A stretch of DNA of 64,000 bases from an uncultured Bacteroidia bacterium (GCA_905478335.1 CAJQIC010000026.1:54088-118087); one strand, 5' to 3'. Numbered from the stretch's first letter, positions 47,358-57,120 are shown. Program-made: numbers and translations. The notes: generated from the letters alone by a model not told the origin.

Positions 47358-48896
47358 ATGCTATTGCGATTGGTTTATAGAGGTTTTGCAGTCTTACTTA
47401 TTGTATTGACGTCCCAAGTTGTGTTTGCTCAGCAGCTCTCACCAAATACCTATAACTATGGTAAGGTCAAGTTGTGGAACAATCCGAAAGCCCAATTAAC
47501 ATTTACAAACACCAGCAGAAAGAAGATGTTGTTTTTGCCGATTCCGTACCAGCGCAACCTATATGTACATTTACCCGACGGTTACATCATGCCAGGCGAA
47601 ACGGTTGAGATTGAAGCCATTTACTACACCGAAGATTTAGGGAATTTTAGCGTACAACAACCCTTATATCTAAGCGGTTGGAATGAACCGGTGTTTCTTA
47701 GTTTGAAAGGTAAGATTTCCAGTTTTCACCCAGATGCGCACATCGCTTGCCCAAACATGGGGCAGGAGCAAAAAGAGGAAGCGACCTCACAAATTGCCGA
47801 AGTAATAATTAAAGATAAAGTCACTGGCGAAATTCTAAATGGGGTTGATTTGTTGCTGGTAGGGCCCGATAAGAACTTTTTTGTTGAACGCACGCGTAAA
47901 AAAAGTATTCCGCTCAAAAAGGTAGGAACTGGATTGTATCAAATCGATGTGAGCAAACCCGGTTATATTGCTAAACAAGACGTCGTTTATATCAATAAAA
48001 CGACACAGCAAATAGTCATCGAAATAGAACGAAGCCCACGCGAATATGACGTGATTGAGAAGGTGCCTGAGTCTGATGTGCCAGATCAAATAGTGGAAAT
48101 CGACAAACCGAAAGAGACAGATCAGGATGTCATTGAACGATTGCGGAAAAAAATGGATGAAAGATTCAAGGGGAAAACCATTATCGAACGAGATGTTATG
48201 GTGGTTAAAGAGTTGGACGATTCAACGCAAGAAGAGGATACTGTTTTTGCAGATATTGTTGAAACCGACACAACGCCATTGGTCGATGATACCCCAAAAG
48301 AAGATTTTTCATCATCGGGAGAGCTTAACCCTGAGAAATATGCCTCAAACAACGTTGTATTCTTGATTGATGAGTCGTCGAGTATGATGTTAAACGAAAA
48401 AATGGACATGCTTAAACTGTCCATGAAAAATGCGGTAACAGCATTGCGTGCGGAAGACAGGGTAACTATTATCGTGTATTCAAAACATGCGCAAGTCCGG
48501 TTGGCATCTACAACAGGTGACAAGAAAGACATTATCAACGCAGTGATTGACTCGTTGACCCCAGGAGGACGGTCTTATGGTGCAGAAGGGTTGGCCATGT
48601 CGTATCGATTTGCCAAGCGAAACTTTATTGCAGAGGGGAATAATCAATTGATTTTAGCAACAGACGGACTCTTTAATTCGTCTGATTATACGAAGAGAGA
48701 TATGTATTCGATGGCTCAAACACATGCCTCGGTAGGTATTAAAACAACGGTGGTTGGGTTTGGTAAAAATAAGGAGGCAATGGCCTTCATGCAAAGCCTG
48801 TCTAAGAATGGAGATGGAAGTTTTATCAAGATTAAAACAGCCGATGAAGCCCAAGATGCGTTGCTTTCAGAGATTATGCAAAATGCGTTACGGTAG
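47358..48896 (+). CDS. Secreted VWA-domain protein with DUF1573-like N-terminus
   Basis: The 512-residue protein has a signal peptide (VYRGFAVLLIVLTSQVVFAQ), then a DUF1573-like Ig domain (NYGKVKLWNNPKAQLTFTNT), a carboxypeptidase-regulatory-like beta domain (TGLYQIDVSKPGYIAKQDVV) and an acidic linker. From about residue 330 comes a von Willebrand A domain with the metal-ion site D-x-S-x-S in FLIDESSSMML and ATDGLF for the last coordination loop. It lacks a T9SS tail and membrane anchor, so it is probably periplasmic. VWA domains bind proteins through a metal ion; partner unknown. A promoter for the next gene lies about 55 bases after the stop. Confidence 0.88.
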   Translation: MLLRLVYRGFAVLLIVLTSQVVFAQQLSPNTYNYGKVKLWNNPKAQLTFTNTSRKKMLFLPIPYQRNLYVHLPDGYIMPGETVEIEAIYYTEDLGNFSVQQPLYLSGWNEPVFLSLKGKISSFHPDAHIACPNMGQEQKEEATSQIAEVIIKDKVTGEILNGVDLLLVGPDKNFFVERTRKKSIPLKKVGTGLYQIDVSKPGYIAKQDVVYINKTTQQIVIEIERSPREYDVIEKVPESDVPDQIVEIDKPKETDQDVIERLRKKMDERFKGKTIIERDVMVVKELDDSTQEEDTVFADIVETDTTPLVDDTPKEDFSSSGELNPEKYASNNVVFLIDESSSMMLNEKMDMLKLSMKNAVTALRAEDRVTIIVYSKHAQVRLASTTGDKKDIINAVIDSLTPGGRSYGAEGLAMSYRFAKRNFIAEGNNQLILATDGLFNSSDYTKRDMYSMAQTHASVGIKTTVVGFGKNKEAMAFMQSLSKNGDGSFIKIKTADEAQDALLSEIMQNALR

Positions 48897-48949
48897 TGTA
48901 AAGTTATTGTCGGGTTATCCGCATTCCTTTTTAAATCTTGCCAACCGTT

Positions 48950-48957
48950 TACTTTTG
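48950..48957 (+). promoter_or_regulatory. -7 box upstream of the choice-of-anchor-V gene
   Basis: TACTTTTG fits TAnnTTTG exactly and lies 18 bases before the ATG at 48976. The -33 region 20 bases upstream is only T-rich (TTTTT at about 48928), so the assignment is moderate. Confidence 0.4.
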
Positions 48958-48975
48958 TAGTCTCTTAAAAATTCT

Positions 48976-51528
48976 ATGAAAAAAATAGTTACCCTATCAT
49001 TTACGTTGGCTTTAGTATTGGTGTCGGTAAAATCTTTCACTTATCGAAGCGGAGGAGTTCAAGGATACACCAATGCCCCATCAGAAAACAATTGTACGTC
49101 TTGTCATAGTGGTACATCGTTAAACGGTGGCGCAGGATCTCTTTCAGATTTCACGCTCTCATTCAGTGGTGGCGCAAGTGGTTACAAGCCTGATTCATCC
49201 TATTCGTTAACGCTGAAATACAAGCAAACGTCTAAATCGCGTTTTGGATTTAGCATTACAGCTTTAGATGATTCGACCAAATCGCCTGCTGGGAGTTTTA
49301 CCATCACGAGTAGTCGAACACAAAAACGAACTAAAACGTATTCGGGAAAAAGCCGTCAGTATGTTGAGCACACCAATGCAGGTACTGCTTCTACAAGTTC
49401 GAATGCAACAGACTGGGAGTTTGACTGGAAGGCACCATCATCAAACGTGGGTAAGATTAACTTTTATGCTGTAGTTAACGCAACAAATAGCGATGGCCGT
49501 AATTCCGGAGATCAAATTTATGCGAAGGTATTTACACTGAATCTAGAAGGATTGCCAGTGGCTACTGCGAATGCAAAAGATACGATAGTATGTGCTGGTC
49601 AATCTGTGGCACTGCTTGGAAGTGGAACGAATTCACCAACGGCGTACGCATGGACCTTCCCTGGAGGAAGTCCTTCTGTGTCTACAAAACAAAACCCAAC
49701 CACATTGTACTCAGGGTTTGGAGACAAATACGCCATCCTAAGAGTTCAAAATGCACTGGGATGGAGTCAGCCAGACACGCAGGTTATCAAGGTGCTTCAA
49801 GCGCCTACAGCATTTATACCAGGATCTAAAACGTATACCATTTGCCCAAATGATTCTGTAAAACTAACGGCTAACTTTAACGTAAAATACAGCTATACGT
49901 GGTCTACTGGTTATACAGGTGGCAATACGATATACGCAAAAGATACCGGTGATTACTTTGTTACGGTTAAATCTGGTGATTGTTCACGTGTGAGTAACGT
50001 GATTACTGTAAAACATTTTGATGTGCCAACACCAGCCATTACATCATCAAATACAGACGATTCTATATGTTCTGGGGCATTGGTTACCTTAACGTCTAGC
50101 ACAGGTTTTGATAGTTTGATTTGGTACAAAGACCAAACAGAGATAGGTAAAACTACAGCACTTACCTTTAATGTGAATGTTGATTCAGGCGCATCTTATC
50201 AGGTAAGAGGTTGGACAAGCGATGGGTGTTTGAGTGACTACTCAAACAGCATTTCGTATAAAGGTATAGACCGCGATATTGCACCGAAAGTTGTATGTAC
50301 AAACCGCGAACCTTTTAGTGTAACCTACGACTGGTCTGGCTTATCTACGCATAATGGTGTACAGGTAAGTGATGATAAAGGGAAGTCTTGGAATACGCCA
50401 TCTAGTGGAAGCGCTGGGAATACACATAAGTTGGTTGGCCTTGATCCTGAAGAAGATTATGAAATATGGGTACGCGCCGTTACCCAAGCTCCTTGCTTTT
50501 ATAGCGAAGTAACGAAGCAAGTGTGTAGAACAGGGAAGTGCAGTCCGCTGGACGCAAGCATTCAGGTTGACACAAACATTTGTAAAGGCGATGAAGTCAA
50601 TGTGACCATCAATGGTTTGGCAAATGAACACTATTCACTAGCTTTTGAAGGTGGAGGAAGTTTTACCGACACTAGTTTTAAATTCTCGCCTCAAAATGAA
50701 GGTAACTACACCATATTGGTGACAGACAGTAATTTTATTGGTTGTCCTCCTAAGAAGTTAACATTCCCGATACACATTGATGAGATTTCTGGGTTGCGTT
50801 TTAGAACAAACAAGCCAAGTAATACATTCTGCACAGGCGACACAATTAAATTTACTGCTTCAAGCGGAAATGATACGTATAAGTTTTATGTCAATGGTAA
50901 TTTACGTGCAACCCTAAATGATAGCTTCTATTTTGAAGCCCAATTCAATGACGGCGACTCTGCATTTGTGGAAGTGACAAAAGGCGCTTGCGAGGCTAGC
51001 TCAGAAAGTATTTTCCTTTCGGTTGTGCCAACACCAACGGCTACGTTCAGTTACACTAACATAGGAAGTGACTATACGTTTAAACCAGACAATACAAATT
51101 ATCAGGCTTATTTCTGGGAATTTGGTGACGGATTTACAAGTGTATTGCAAGAACCACAGCATAACTACAAGTCAAGCTCAAACAAGACCGTTGACGTAGA
51201 GTTAGAGGTAACAGATAACAATGATTGTAAGGCGAAAGCTACGGATAAACTGGATATTCCTGACTTTAGTTCGGTGGAAGAACTTGCCAAATTAGGACTT
51301 AAAATGTATCCGAGTCCGGTAAACGATAAGTTGTTTATTGAGTGGTCAAATGAGGTTAAATCACAAACACGTGTAACTATCTATACAGTTGACGGACAAA
51401 ATGTGGCAATGTTTACAAATAATCTTAGCGCTTTTTCAGTTGATTTGACGAATATTGTAGCTGGTTTATATGTCATTGAAATTCAAAGCGACGAATTAAT
51501 GATTCGTCAACGTTTGATAAAGAATTAA
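48976..51528 (+). CDS. Secreted T9SS type A protein with choice-of-anchor V domain
   Basis: After a signal peptide the 850-residue protein has YTNAPSENNCTSCHSG at about residues 31-46, the start of a choice-of-anchor V (reelin-like) domain, with a C-x-x-C-H motif that could bind haem c or be structural. Ig-like domains follow with motifs such as TICPNDSVKLTANF and YSYTWSTGYTGGN, a fibronectin-like segment (LVGLDPEEDYEIWVRAV), a PKD domain (YFWEFGDGFTSVLQEPQHNY) and a type A T9SS tail (LKMYPSPVNDKLFIE ... VAGLYVIEIQSD). It is a surface or released binding protein. It ends at a terminator shared with the convergent queuosine transporter region. Confidence 0.9.
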   Translation: MKKIVTLSFTLALVLVSVKSFTYRSGGVQGYTNAPSENNCTSCHSGTSLNGGAGSLSDFTLSFSGGASGYKPDSSYSLTLKYKQTSKSRFGFSITALDDSTKSPAGSFTITSSRTQKRTKTYSGKSRQYVEHTNAGTASTSSNATDWEFDWKAPSSNVGKINFYAVVNATNSDGRNSGDQIYAKVFTLNLEGLPVATANAKDTIVCAGQSVALLGSGTNSPTAYAWTFPGGSPSVSTKQNPTTLYSGFGDKYAILRVQNALGWSQPDTQVIKVLQAPTAFIPGSKTYTICPNDSVKLTANFNVKYSYTWSTGYTGGNTIYAKDTGDYFVTVKSGDCSRVSNVITVKHFDVPTPAITSSNTDDSICSGALVTLTSSTGFDSLIWYKDQTEIGKTTALTFNVNVDSGASYQVRGWTSDGCLSDYSNSISYKGIDRDIAPKVVCTNREPFSVTYDWSGLSTHNGVQVSDDKGKSWNTPSSGSAGNTHKLVGLDPEEDYEIWVRAVTQAPCFYSEVTKQVCRTGKCSPLDASIQVDTNICKGDEVNVTINGLANEHYSLAFEGGGSFTDTSFKFSPQNEGNYTILVTDSNFIGCPPKKLTFPIHIDEISGLRFRTNKPSNTFCTGDTIKFTASSGNDTYKFYVNGNLRATLNDSFYFEAQFNDGDSAFVEVTKGACEASSESIFLSVVPTPTATFSYTNIGSDYTFKPDNTNYQAYFWEFGDGFTSVLQEPQHNYKSSSNKTVDVELEVTDNNDCKAKATDKLDIPDFSSVEELAKLGLKMYPSPVNDKLFIEWSNEVKSQTRVTIYTVDGQNVAMFTNNLSAFSVDLTNIVAGLYVIEIQSDELMIRQRLIKN

Positions 51529-51548
51529 TCAAAGGTGAAATATTATCG

Positions 51549-51580
51549 GCCCGGGGGTGGAAGCATCCTCGGGTTTTTTT
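51549..51580 (+). terminator. Terminator after the choice-of-anchor-V gene
   Basis: CCCGGGGGT (51550-51558) pairs with ATCCTCGGG (51565-51573) with G-U wobbles, followed by seven T. It lies 21 bases after the T9SS gene stop and touches the 3' end of the convergent gene at 51579. Confidence 0.75.
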
Positions 51581-52337
51581 ATGCTTCTTTTTTGGCCTGC
51601 TCTAACATTGCTTTCGCAACATCGTGGCCTAAGTATTTGTCAATCCAGTTGTGGATGACATACAAGAAAGGGGTCAATATAACGGCTACAATAAATTTAT
51701 AAATGTAATTCACTATACCAATTCCGATAACAAGCTTCAGCGGCATTACACCACTGATGTAAAACGCAATAAATAATACCACGAAAGAATCTATAAACTG
51801 AGAAACGAGGGTCGAACCGGTGGCTCTTAGCCAAAGTTTCTTTTCTCCGGTCATGCGCTTAATCCACTGAAAAACAGTAACATCAGCAAGTTGGCCAATT
51901 AAAAAAGCGACCAGTGAGCCTGCAATTATCCAAAGCCCCTGACCAAAGACATATTGAAAAGCGTCATTCATGTTGGCGATGCCATTTTGCGCCTGGCTTG
52001 AGATGTAAAAATCGGCTGGTTTTAAACCAATTGAGAAATAAATCATGACAAAGGCATAGCTAATCAGTCCAACAGCAAAGTAGCTCAAGAATCGGACACC
52101 CTTTTTGCCAAAATATTCGTTAATGATGTCGGTAAGGATGAAGACGACTGGCCACAACAGCACACCTGCAGTTAAGTTGAAAGGTAAGTGATTGCCAAAT
52201 ATGTAAATGCCTGCTGGCTGTAAACCGAGCGTTTTTTCTACCGAAAATATCTTGCCACCAATCAATTCTGCGAGTAAGGCATTGGCTATAAATATTCCAC
52301 CAAGAATTAGGAATAACTTACTTTTTTTCGAATCCAT
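51579..52337 (-). CDS. Queuosine precursor transporter (YhhQ/VUT family)
   Basis: The 252-residue protein has about six membrane helices and the family motifs LLAELIGGKIF, VVFILTDIINEYFGKKGVRF and QFIDSFVVLFIAFY. E. coli YhhQ imports 7-cyano-7-deazaguanine (preQ0) for queuosine modification of tRNA. A large insert between helices 2 and 4 (LKPADFYISSQAQNGIANMN) is normal for the Bacteroidota branch. It is a single gene; the rest of the queuosine pathway is not in the window. Substrate is by family. Confidence 0.92.
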   Translation of the reverse strand: MDSKKSKLFLILGGIFIANALLAELIGGKIFSVEKTLGLQPAGIYIFGNHLPFNLTAGVLLWPVVFILTDIINEYFGKKGVRFLSYFAVGLISYAFVMIYFSIGLKPADFYISSQAQNGIANMNDAFQYVFGQGLWIIAGSLVAFLIGQLADVTVFQWIKRMTGEKKLWLRATGSTLVSQFIDSFVVLFIAFYISGVMPLKLVIGIGIVNYIYKFIVAVILTPFLYVIHNWIDKYLGHDVAKAMLEQAKKEA

Positions 52338-52475
52338 AAGTTCAAACGTACGAAATGACTTTTAAACCTTCAGAAACGCACAGATAAAACCTTGTACGAA
52401 TTACTGTACAAAGTCATTCTGATTGGTATAACGCACTAATGCGGCATAGCCCGTCGTTAGCTAGTTTTGTATATT

Positions 52476-53474
52476 ATGAGAAAACTGTTCGCGTTTTTAT
52501 TATTTATTCCATTAATGGCTGCTGCGCAAACCTCACAGGAGTGGATGGAGGCGGCCAATCTAAAAATGCAAGAAGGGAATACCCTTGGAGCTATCAAAGA
52601 CTATACTTCAGCGTTGGCTATTGATCCAAACCTAGTGGATGCTTATTATGGCCGTGGAAGCGTATTTGCCGAACTGTTAACATACGATAAAGCATTAGCA
52701 GATTTTAATAAAGCCATTGAGCTGGATTCAAGTATCGCAATCGCGTTTTTTAATCGTGGTGTGGTTTACAATGCAAAGGGATACCATAAACTGGCGATTA
52801 CGGATTTTAATCGATACGTGGCCATGCGACCTAAAGATCCACAAGGCTATTTGGCTCGAGCCGAATATTATCAGCAGCAAGGTTTGCAAGCGCTTGCAAA
52901 TCAAGATTATAAAAAAGTGTCAGGTTTGGAACCTATCAACGCCGATGGGTATGTAAGTAGAAGTGAAGTGAAATTAATTTTGGGAGATACGGCTGGTGCT
53001 ATAGACGATATTTCTAAGTGCATCGAAAAGAAACCACAGTATACCAAAGCCTATTTGTTTAGAGCTCAGTTGTACAGCAATACAGGGCAAACAACCCAAG
53101 CAATAGACGATTTAGATTTGGTCATCTTAAATGACCGAAGAAACGTTAAGGCTTTGATCACACGTGGTTTGTTATACAACGAGAATGGTGTTGTTCAAGC
53201 CGCTATAGAAGATTTCAGAAGAGTACTGGCTATAGACAGCAAGCTTCCAGACATTTGGTTTGAGCTTGGATATAACTTGTTGGAGTTAAAAGAATATGAC
53301 GAAGCCATAATGGCCTTCCAAAACAGTTTAGTCACCGGAGTAGCTGATACCGAATTGGCTTATTACAACAAAGGTGTTGCTGAGTTTAATAGTAAAAAAA
53401 GAGTCGAAGCGTGTAAAAGTATGAAACGCGCCGGGTCAATGGGAGCTGACCACCTTGCCAATTATTGTGACTAA
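52476..53474 (+). CDS. Periplasmic TPR-repeat protein
   Basis: From ATG 52476 the 332-residue protein has a signal peptide (MRKLFAFLLFIPLMAAAQTS) and about eight TPR units, e.g. AIKDYTSALAIDPNLVDAYY, ALADFNKAIELDSSIAIAFF and AIEDFRRVLAIDSKLPDIWF, followed by a short C-terminal repeat. TPR arrays mediate protein-protein contacts. TAGTTTTG at 52462-52469 fits the -7 consensus and would give a nearly leaderless mRNA. The 3' end overlaps the convergent glycosyltransferase gene by 4 bases. Partner unknown. Confidence 0.88.
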   Translation: MRKLFAFLLFIPLMAAAQTSQEWMEAANLKMQEGNTLGAIKDYTSALAIDPNLVDAYYGRGSVFAELLTYDKALADFNKAIELDSSIAIAFFNRGVVYNAKGYHKLAITDFNRYVAMRPKDPQGYLARAEYYQQQGLQALANQDYKKVSGLEPINADGYVSRSEVKLILGDTAGAIDDISKCIEKKPQYTKAYLFRAQLYSNTGQTTQAIDDLDLVILNDRRNVKALITRGLLYNENGVVQAAIEDFRRVLAIDSKLPDIWFELGYNLLELKEYDEAIMAFQNSLVTGVADTELAYYNKGVAEFNSKKRVEACKSMKRAGSMGADHLANYCD

Positions 53475-54220
53475 TTCTTTAGTTTGAAAATCGGACGATT
53501 CACTAAGCCCCATTTTTGTAATCGGTACATAACACTTACGCGCAACACACCTAAACCATAGGTGACACTTCTTTTGAAGTTGATACTTGAGGCTTCTTCA
53601 AAATATTTTGTCGGGCAGGTTACTTCACCAATTTCAAAATCAGCGAAACATATTTGCGCCGACATCTCATTGTCAAATACGAAATCATCCGAATTGGCTT
53701 CGATGTCAATGGATTTAAATATTTCGGTAGAGAAAGCACGATAGCCGGTGTGGTATTCACTTAGCTTTTGACCCATCAAAATGTTTTGAGTCAACGTTAA
53801 GATGCGGTTAGCGATGTATTTGTAAATAGGCATTCCACCTTTTAAAGCACCATTTCCTAATATTCTAGAAGCGTATACTACTGGGTATACGTCATTGGCT
53901 ATGATACTGGCCATAGCGCGAATTAACTTTGGTGTGTATTGGTAGTCTGGATGAAGCATAACCACGATGTCTGCACCAAGTTCAATGGCTTTAGCATAAC
54001 ACGATTTTTGGTTTCCTCCGTAGCCACGATTCTGTTCGTGTTTTACAATATGTTTGATGCCAAGCCTTTTGCCAGTTTCAACTGTATGGTCCCGACTGGC
54101 GTCATCCACTAAAACAACTTCATCAACGATATCGAACGGAATTTCGTTGAAAGTCATTTCCAAGGTTTTCTCCGCGTTATAAGCGGGTAGAACCACAACT
54201 ATTTTTTTGTTTGCTATCAA
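53471..54220 (-). CDS. Glycosyltransferase family 2 protein
   Basis: The 249-residue protein has the GT-A start VVVLPAYNAEKTLEMTF, the first acidic motif VLVDDASRDHT and the metal-binding-like MLHPDYQY region, with NRGYGGNQKSC as in dolichyl-phosphate mannose synthase-like family 2 enzymes. No membrane helix is present, so it acts on the cytoplasmic side of the membrane, perhaps on a polyprenyl phosphate acceptor. The start is TTG 54220, three bases after the nhaD stop. It may be transcribed with nhaD, but no functional link is apparent. Confidence 0.9.
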   Translation of the reverse strand: MIANKKIVVVLPAYNAEKTLEMTFNEIPFDIVDEVVLVDDASRDHTVETGKRLGIKHIVKHEQNRGYGGNQKSCYAKAIELGADIVVMLHPDYQYTPKLIRAMASIIANDVYPVVYASRILGNGALKGGMPIYKYIANRILTLTQNILMGQKLSEYHTGYRAFSTEIFKSIDIEANSDDFVFDNEMSAQICFADFEIGEVTCPTKYFEEASSINFKRSVTYGLGVLRVSVMYRLQKWGLVNRPIFKLKN

Positions 54221-54223
54221 AGC

Positions 54224-55558
54224 TTATGCGTACATCAAGAAGTAAGTCGCAGCACCACACAGGTAACCTATAATTGCTAACCAGCTAATCTTTTTTAGGT
54301 ACCAGATGAAATCTATTCTTTCTAACCCCATTGCCGCAACACCTGCAGCAGAACCGATGATTAATGAACTTCCACCAACACCAGCACAATAGGCTAAGAA
54401 TTCCCAAAATTTGCCGCCGGCTGCAAATACACCATCAGGTTGTATTTCGTACATACCTTGTGCCGCAGCAACCAAAGGTACGTTATCTACAATAGACGAC
54501 AGAAAACCAATCACCACGTTTATAGCGTATATGTTACCAATTTTTTGATCTAAGGCTGCTGCCATTTCGTTTAAGTGACCATATTCCTGTAATGCAGCTA
54601 CGGCTAAAAGGATGCCTAAGAAGAACAATACACTGGCAACATCAATTTTTTGAAGTACGCCTATAACAGATAGTTCGTGTTTGTCTTCCTTGTTTTTGGC
54701 GCGGTGAATAATTTCAGTTACCGTCCACAATACGCCTAAACTTAACATCATTCCCATAAATGGAGGAAGGTGGGTTACTGTTTTAAACACCGGTACAAAG
54801 AGCAATCCACAAACGCCAAGGACAAATATCAATATGCGTTCATTCTGTGTCGTTGGATTGATGTAATGTTCAACACCTTCTGACTTCATTGGGCGTTCTA
54901 ATTGTTTGCCTTTTAGCGTGTAACTCAAAATACCTAATGGAACGATCATGGCAACCAAACTAGGAATAATCAAGTCTACTACCATTTGTCCAACATGTGG
55001 CAATTGACCCTTAATCCATAACATTGTTGTAGTAACGTCACCAATTGGAGACCAAGCACCACCGGCATTGGCAGAAACCACTACCATTCCCACAAACAAC
55101 CAACGCATGTCCTTTTCCTTGATTAATTTACGCAGCAACGAAACCATTACAATTGTTGTGGTAAGGTTATCCAGTATGGCTGATAAGAAGAAGGTTAATA
55201 CACAGATAATCCAAATAAGGGTCACTGCATTGGTGGTTTTAATACGGTTGGTTATTACATCAAAACCCTCGTGAGCGTCTACCAACTCTACGATGGTCAT
55301 TGCACCCATTAAGAAAAACAAGATACTTCCAATGTCGAATAAGTGATGAACCAATCCGTTGCGATAACTTATACTGTCAATTCCATGTTCAATAATATGC
55401 TGTATCTCATGACCTGTTCCATCGATTGAGAACACATAGATTGCCCAACAAACCATACCGGTTATAAGTGCAGAAGCAGCCTTGTCGATTTTAATATTAT
55501 GTTCTAAAGCAATAGCAATATAGCCTAGGACAAAAACAACAATAATGAGAATTGACAT
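54224..55558 (-). CDS. nhaD: NhaD-family Na+/H+ antiporter
   Basis: The 444-residue protein has 12 or more membrane helices in the ion transporter (CitMHS/ArsB) superfamily pattern. Family motifs of NhaD are visible: LSAILDNLTTTIVMVSLLRK, SANAGGAWSPIGDVTTTMLW and GFLSSIVDNVPLVAAAQGMY, the Asp and Asn/Thr residues of which take part in Na+ binding. It exchanges sodium for protons across the inner membrane, in keeping with a marine setting. The gene starts at ATG 55558; 32 bases separate it from the HsdR-N-like gene. Confidence 0.93.
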   Translation of the reverse strand: MSILIIVVFVLGYIAIALEHNIKIDKAASALITGMVCWAIYVFSIDGTGHEIQHIIEHGIDSISYRNGLVHHLFDIGSILFFLMGAMTIVELVDAHEGFDVITNRIKTTNAVTLIWIICVLTFFLSAILDNLTTTIVMVSLLRKLIKEKDMRWLFVGMVVVSANAGGAWSPIGDVTTTMLWIKGQLPHVGQMVVDLIIPSLVAMIVPLGILSYTLKGKQLERPMKSEGVEHYINPTTQNERILIFVLGVCGLLFVPVFKTVTHLPPFMGMMLSLGVLWTVTEIIHRAKNKEDKHELSVIGVLQKIDVASVLFFLGILLAVAALQEYGHLNEMAAALDQKIGNIYAINVVIGFLSSIVDNVPLVAAAQGMYEIQPDGVFAAGGKFWEFLAYCAGVGGSSLIIGSAAGVAAMGLERIDFIWYLKKISWLAIIGYLCGAATYFLMYA

Positions 55559-55590
55559 GTCGAAAAATTTTCGGCAAAAATAACCTAATC

Positions 55591-56034
55591 TTAAAGACTT
55601 TTATATGAAGGAATCGTCTCTAGAAATTCACAAGTTTTAGTCACATGGTTTACCCGACAGCAAAGTTGTTGCGCTCCGTTGGTGAGCAGCAGATACGGTA
55701 CGTTTAAGGTAAAGTTATACGTCGCAATTTGGTTTAGAGTCGATTGATTGATGGCAACGTTAGGTGCTTTGCATTCAATGAGTAGTTTTGGTTGTCCATC
55801 CTTGTAAATGAGCACGTCAAAACGTTTGTTTCTTTGTAAGTATTTGATTTGCTTTTCAACAGCAATGTTGGTGGCTGGATAATCCAATTCTTGGGTTAGG
55901 TGATAGATGATCCACTGTCTAACTTCTTCTTCTGGTGTGATGAGCAAATAGCGTTTACGTATTGGATCAAAAAAATACTGTTTGTTTTTTTCAACACGTG
56001 TTTTAATACCAATATTTTCCCAGTTAAATTGCAC
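55591..56034 (-). CDS. HsdR N-terminal (type I restriction nuclease-like) domain protein
   Basis: The 147-residue protein corresponds to the N-terminal nuclease region of type I restriction HsdR subunits but stands alone. It has the PD-(D/E)XK-type elements RFDVLIYKDGQPKLLIECKA (D ... E-x-K) near residues 75-95 and VRQWIIYHL before them. No HsdM or HsdS genes are near. Start is GTG 56034, 23 bases from the divergent holA GTG. This gene next to holA is a recurring Bacteroidota arrangement, so it may act with replication or repair rather than in restriction. Confidence 0.85.
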   Translation of the reverse strand: MQFNWENIGIKTRVEKNKQYFFDPIRKRYLLITPEEEVRQWIIYHLTQELDYPATNIAVEKQIKYLQRNKRFDVLIYKDGQPKLLIECKAPNVAINQSTLNQIATYNFTLNVPYLLLTNGAQQLCCRVNHVTKTCEFLETIPSYKSL

Positions 56035-56057
56035 CGCTTATTCTATCAATTAACGCA

Positions 56058-57065
56058 GTGGCAAGTATAGCAGATTTTCAAAAACTAATGGGCGAGATAA
56101 ACAGCAGATCGTATAGACCTGTTTATTTTTTAGAAGGTGAAGAGCCATATTTTATTGATAAAATTGCTGAGAACCTTGAAAAATCAGTACTTACAGAAGC
56201 TGAAAAGTCCTTTAACTTTCAAGTGTTGTATGGCCGCGATAGCGATGTGAACGATATTATTTCGTCTGCAAAGCGGTTTCCAATGATGGCCGAATATCAA
56301 TTGATCATAGTTCGAGAAGCACAGTTCTTAAAAAACATAGACGCGATTTTGTCTTATTTAGACAATCCCGTTCAATCCACGGTTCTGGTTTTCTTGTATA
56401 AGAACAAAAAAGTAAGTCGAGCAACCAAGTTGGGTAAGGCGCTAAAAAAGTTTGGCGCTTTTACTTCCAATAAGCTCTATGAGAATGAAGTTGCGGGTTG
56501 GCTACAAGCCCACGTAAAATCATTGGGGCTAACCATTCGGCCAGAAGTGGTTCAAATCCTAATTCAAACCATTGGTAGCGATCTGCAAAAAATAACTGGC
56601 GAAATTGATAAGGCTAAAGCCAACTTAGGTAAACGGACTGCCATTGAGGTTGATGATGTCGCTCGAGGTGGCGGTATAGATAAGGAATACAACGTATTTG
56701 AGTTAACCAAAAGTGTAGGTAAGCGCGATTTGCGTCAAAGTCTACGTATTGTCAATTATTTTGCAAGAAACCCTAAGGACAATCCCTTCGTGCTGGTTTT
56801 AATTAACCTCTACAATTACTTTAAAAAAATTCATCTTATCCATTTTGAAAAAAGCGCCAATCCAACGGAAATCGCGAAATCCATTGGGATGAGCCCGTAT
56901 TTTGTAAAAGAATATATAGCTGCCGCTAGAAATTATCAACCAGCAAAAATGAGCGAAGTATTTGCCATTCTGCACGAATTCGATTTGAAAAGTAAAGGAA
57001 TAGAAGGCGGAAAGGCAGCAGATGGTGAACTTTTGACAGAATTGGTAGTTAGATTAATCAAGTAA
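56058..57065 (+). CDS. holA: DNA polymerase III subunit delta
   Basis: The 335-residue product begins DFQKLMGEINSRSYRPVYFL and has the family pattern EGEEPYFIDKI, FPMMAEYQLIIVREAQFL and KKFGAFTSNKLYENEVAGWL, followed by the helical collar domain. HolA opens the sliding clamp in the clamp-loader complex. The GTG at 56058 gives a standard N-terminus; an ATG at 56091 would cut into the conserved part. It is divergent from the HsdR-N-like gene. Normal length. Confidence 0.93.
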   Translation: MASIADFQKLMGEINSRSYRPVYFLEGEEPYFIDKIAENLEKSVLTEAEKSFNFQVLYGRDSDVNDIISSAKRFPMMAEYQLIIVREAQFLKNIDAILSYLDNPVQSTVLVFLYKNKKVSRATKLGKALKKFGAFTSNKLYENEVAGWLQAHVKSLGLTIRPEVVQILIQTIGSDLQKITGEIDKAKANLGKRTAIEVDDVARGGGIDKEYNVFELTKSVGKRDLRQSLRIVNYFARNPKDNPFVLVLINLYNYFKKIHLIHFEKSANPTEIAKSIGMSPYFVKEYIAAARNYQPAKMSEVFAILHEFDLKSKGIEGGKAADGELLTELVVRLIK

Positions 57066-57120
57066 TGTATAGATTTGTCAACCTTTTAATAAATTCATAA
57101 AAGAGAAATATTTAGTTAGT

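Noticed and set aside
55591..56034. Type I restriction-modification system
   Set aside because: Only an HsdR-N-like domain is present; no helicase part, HsdM or HsdS is nearby.
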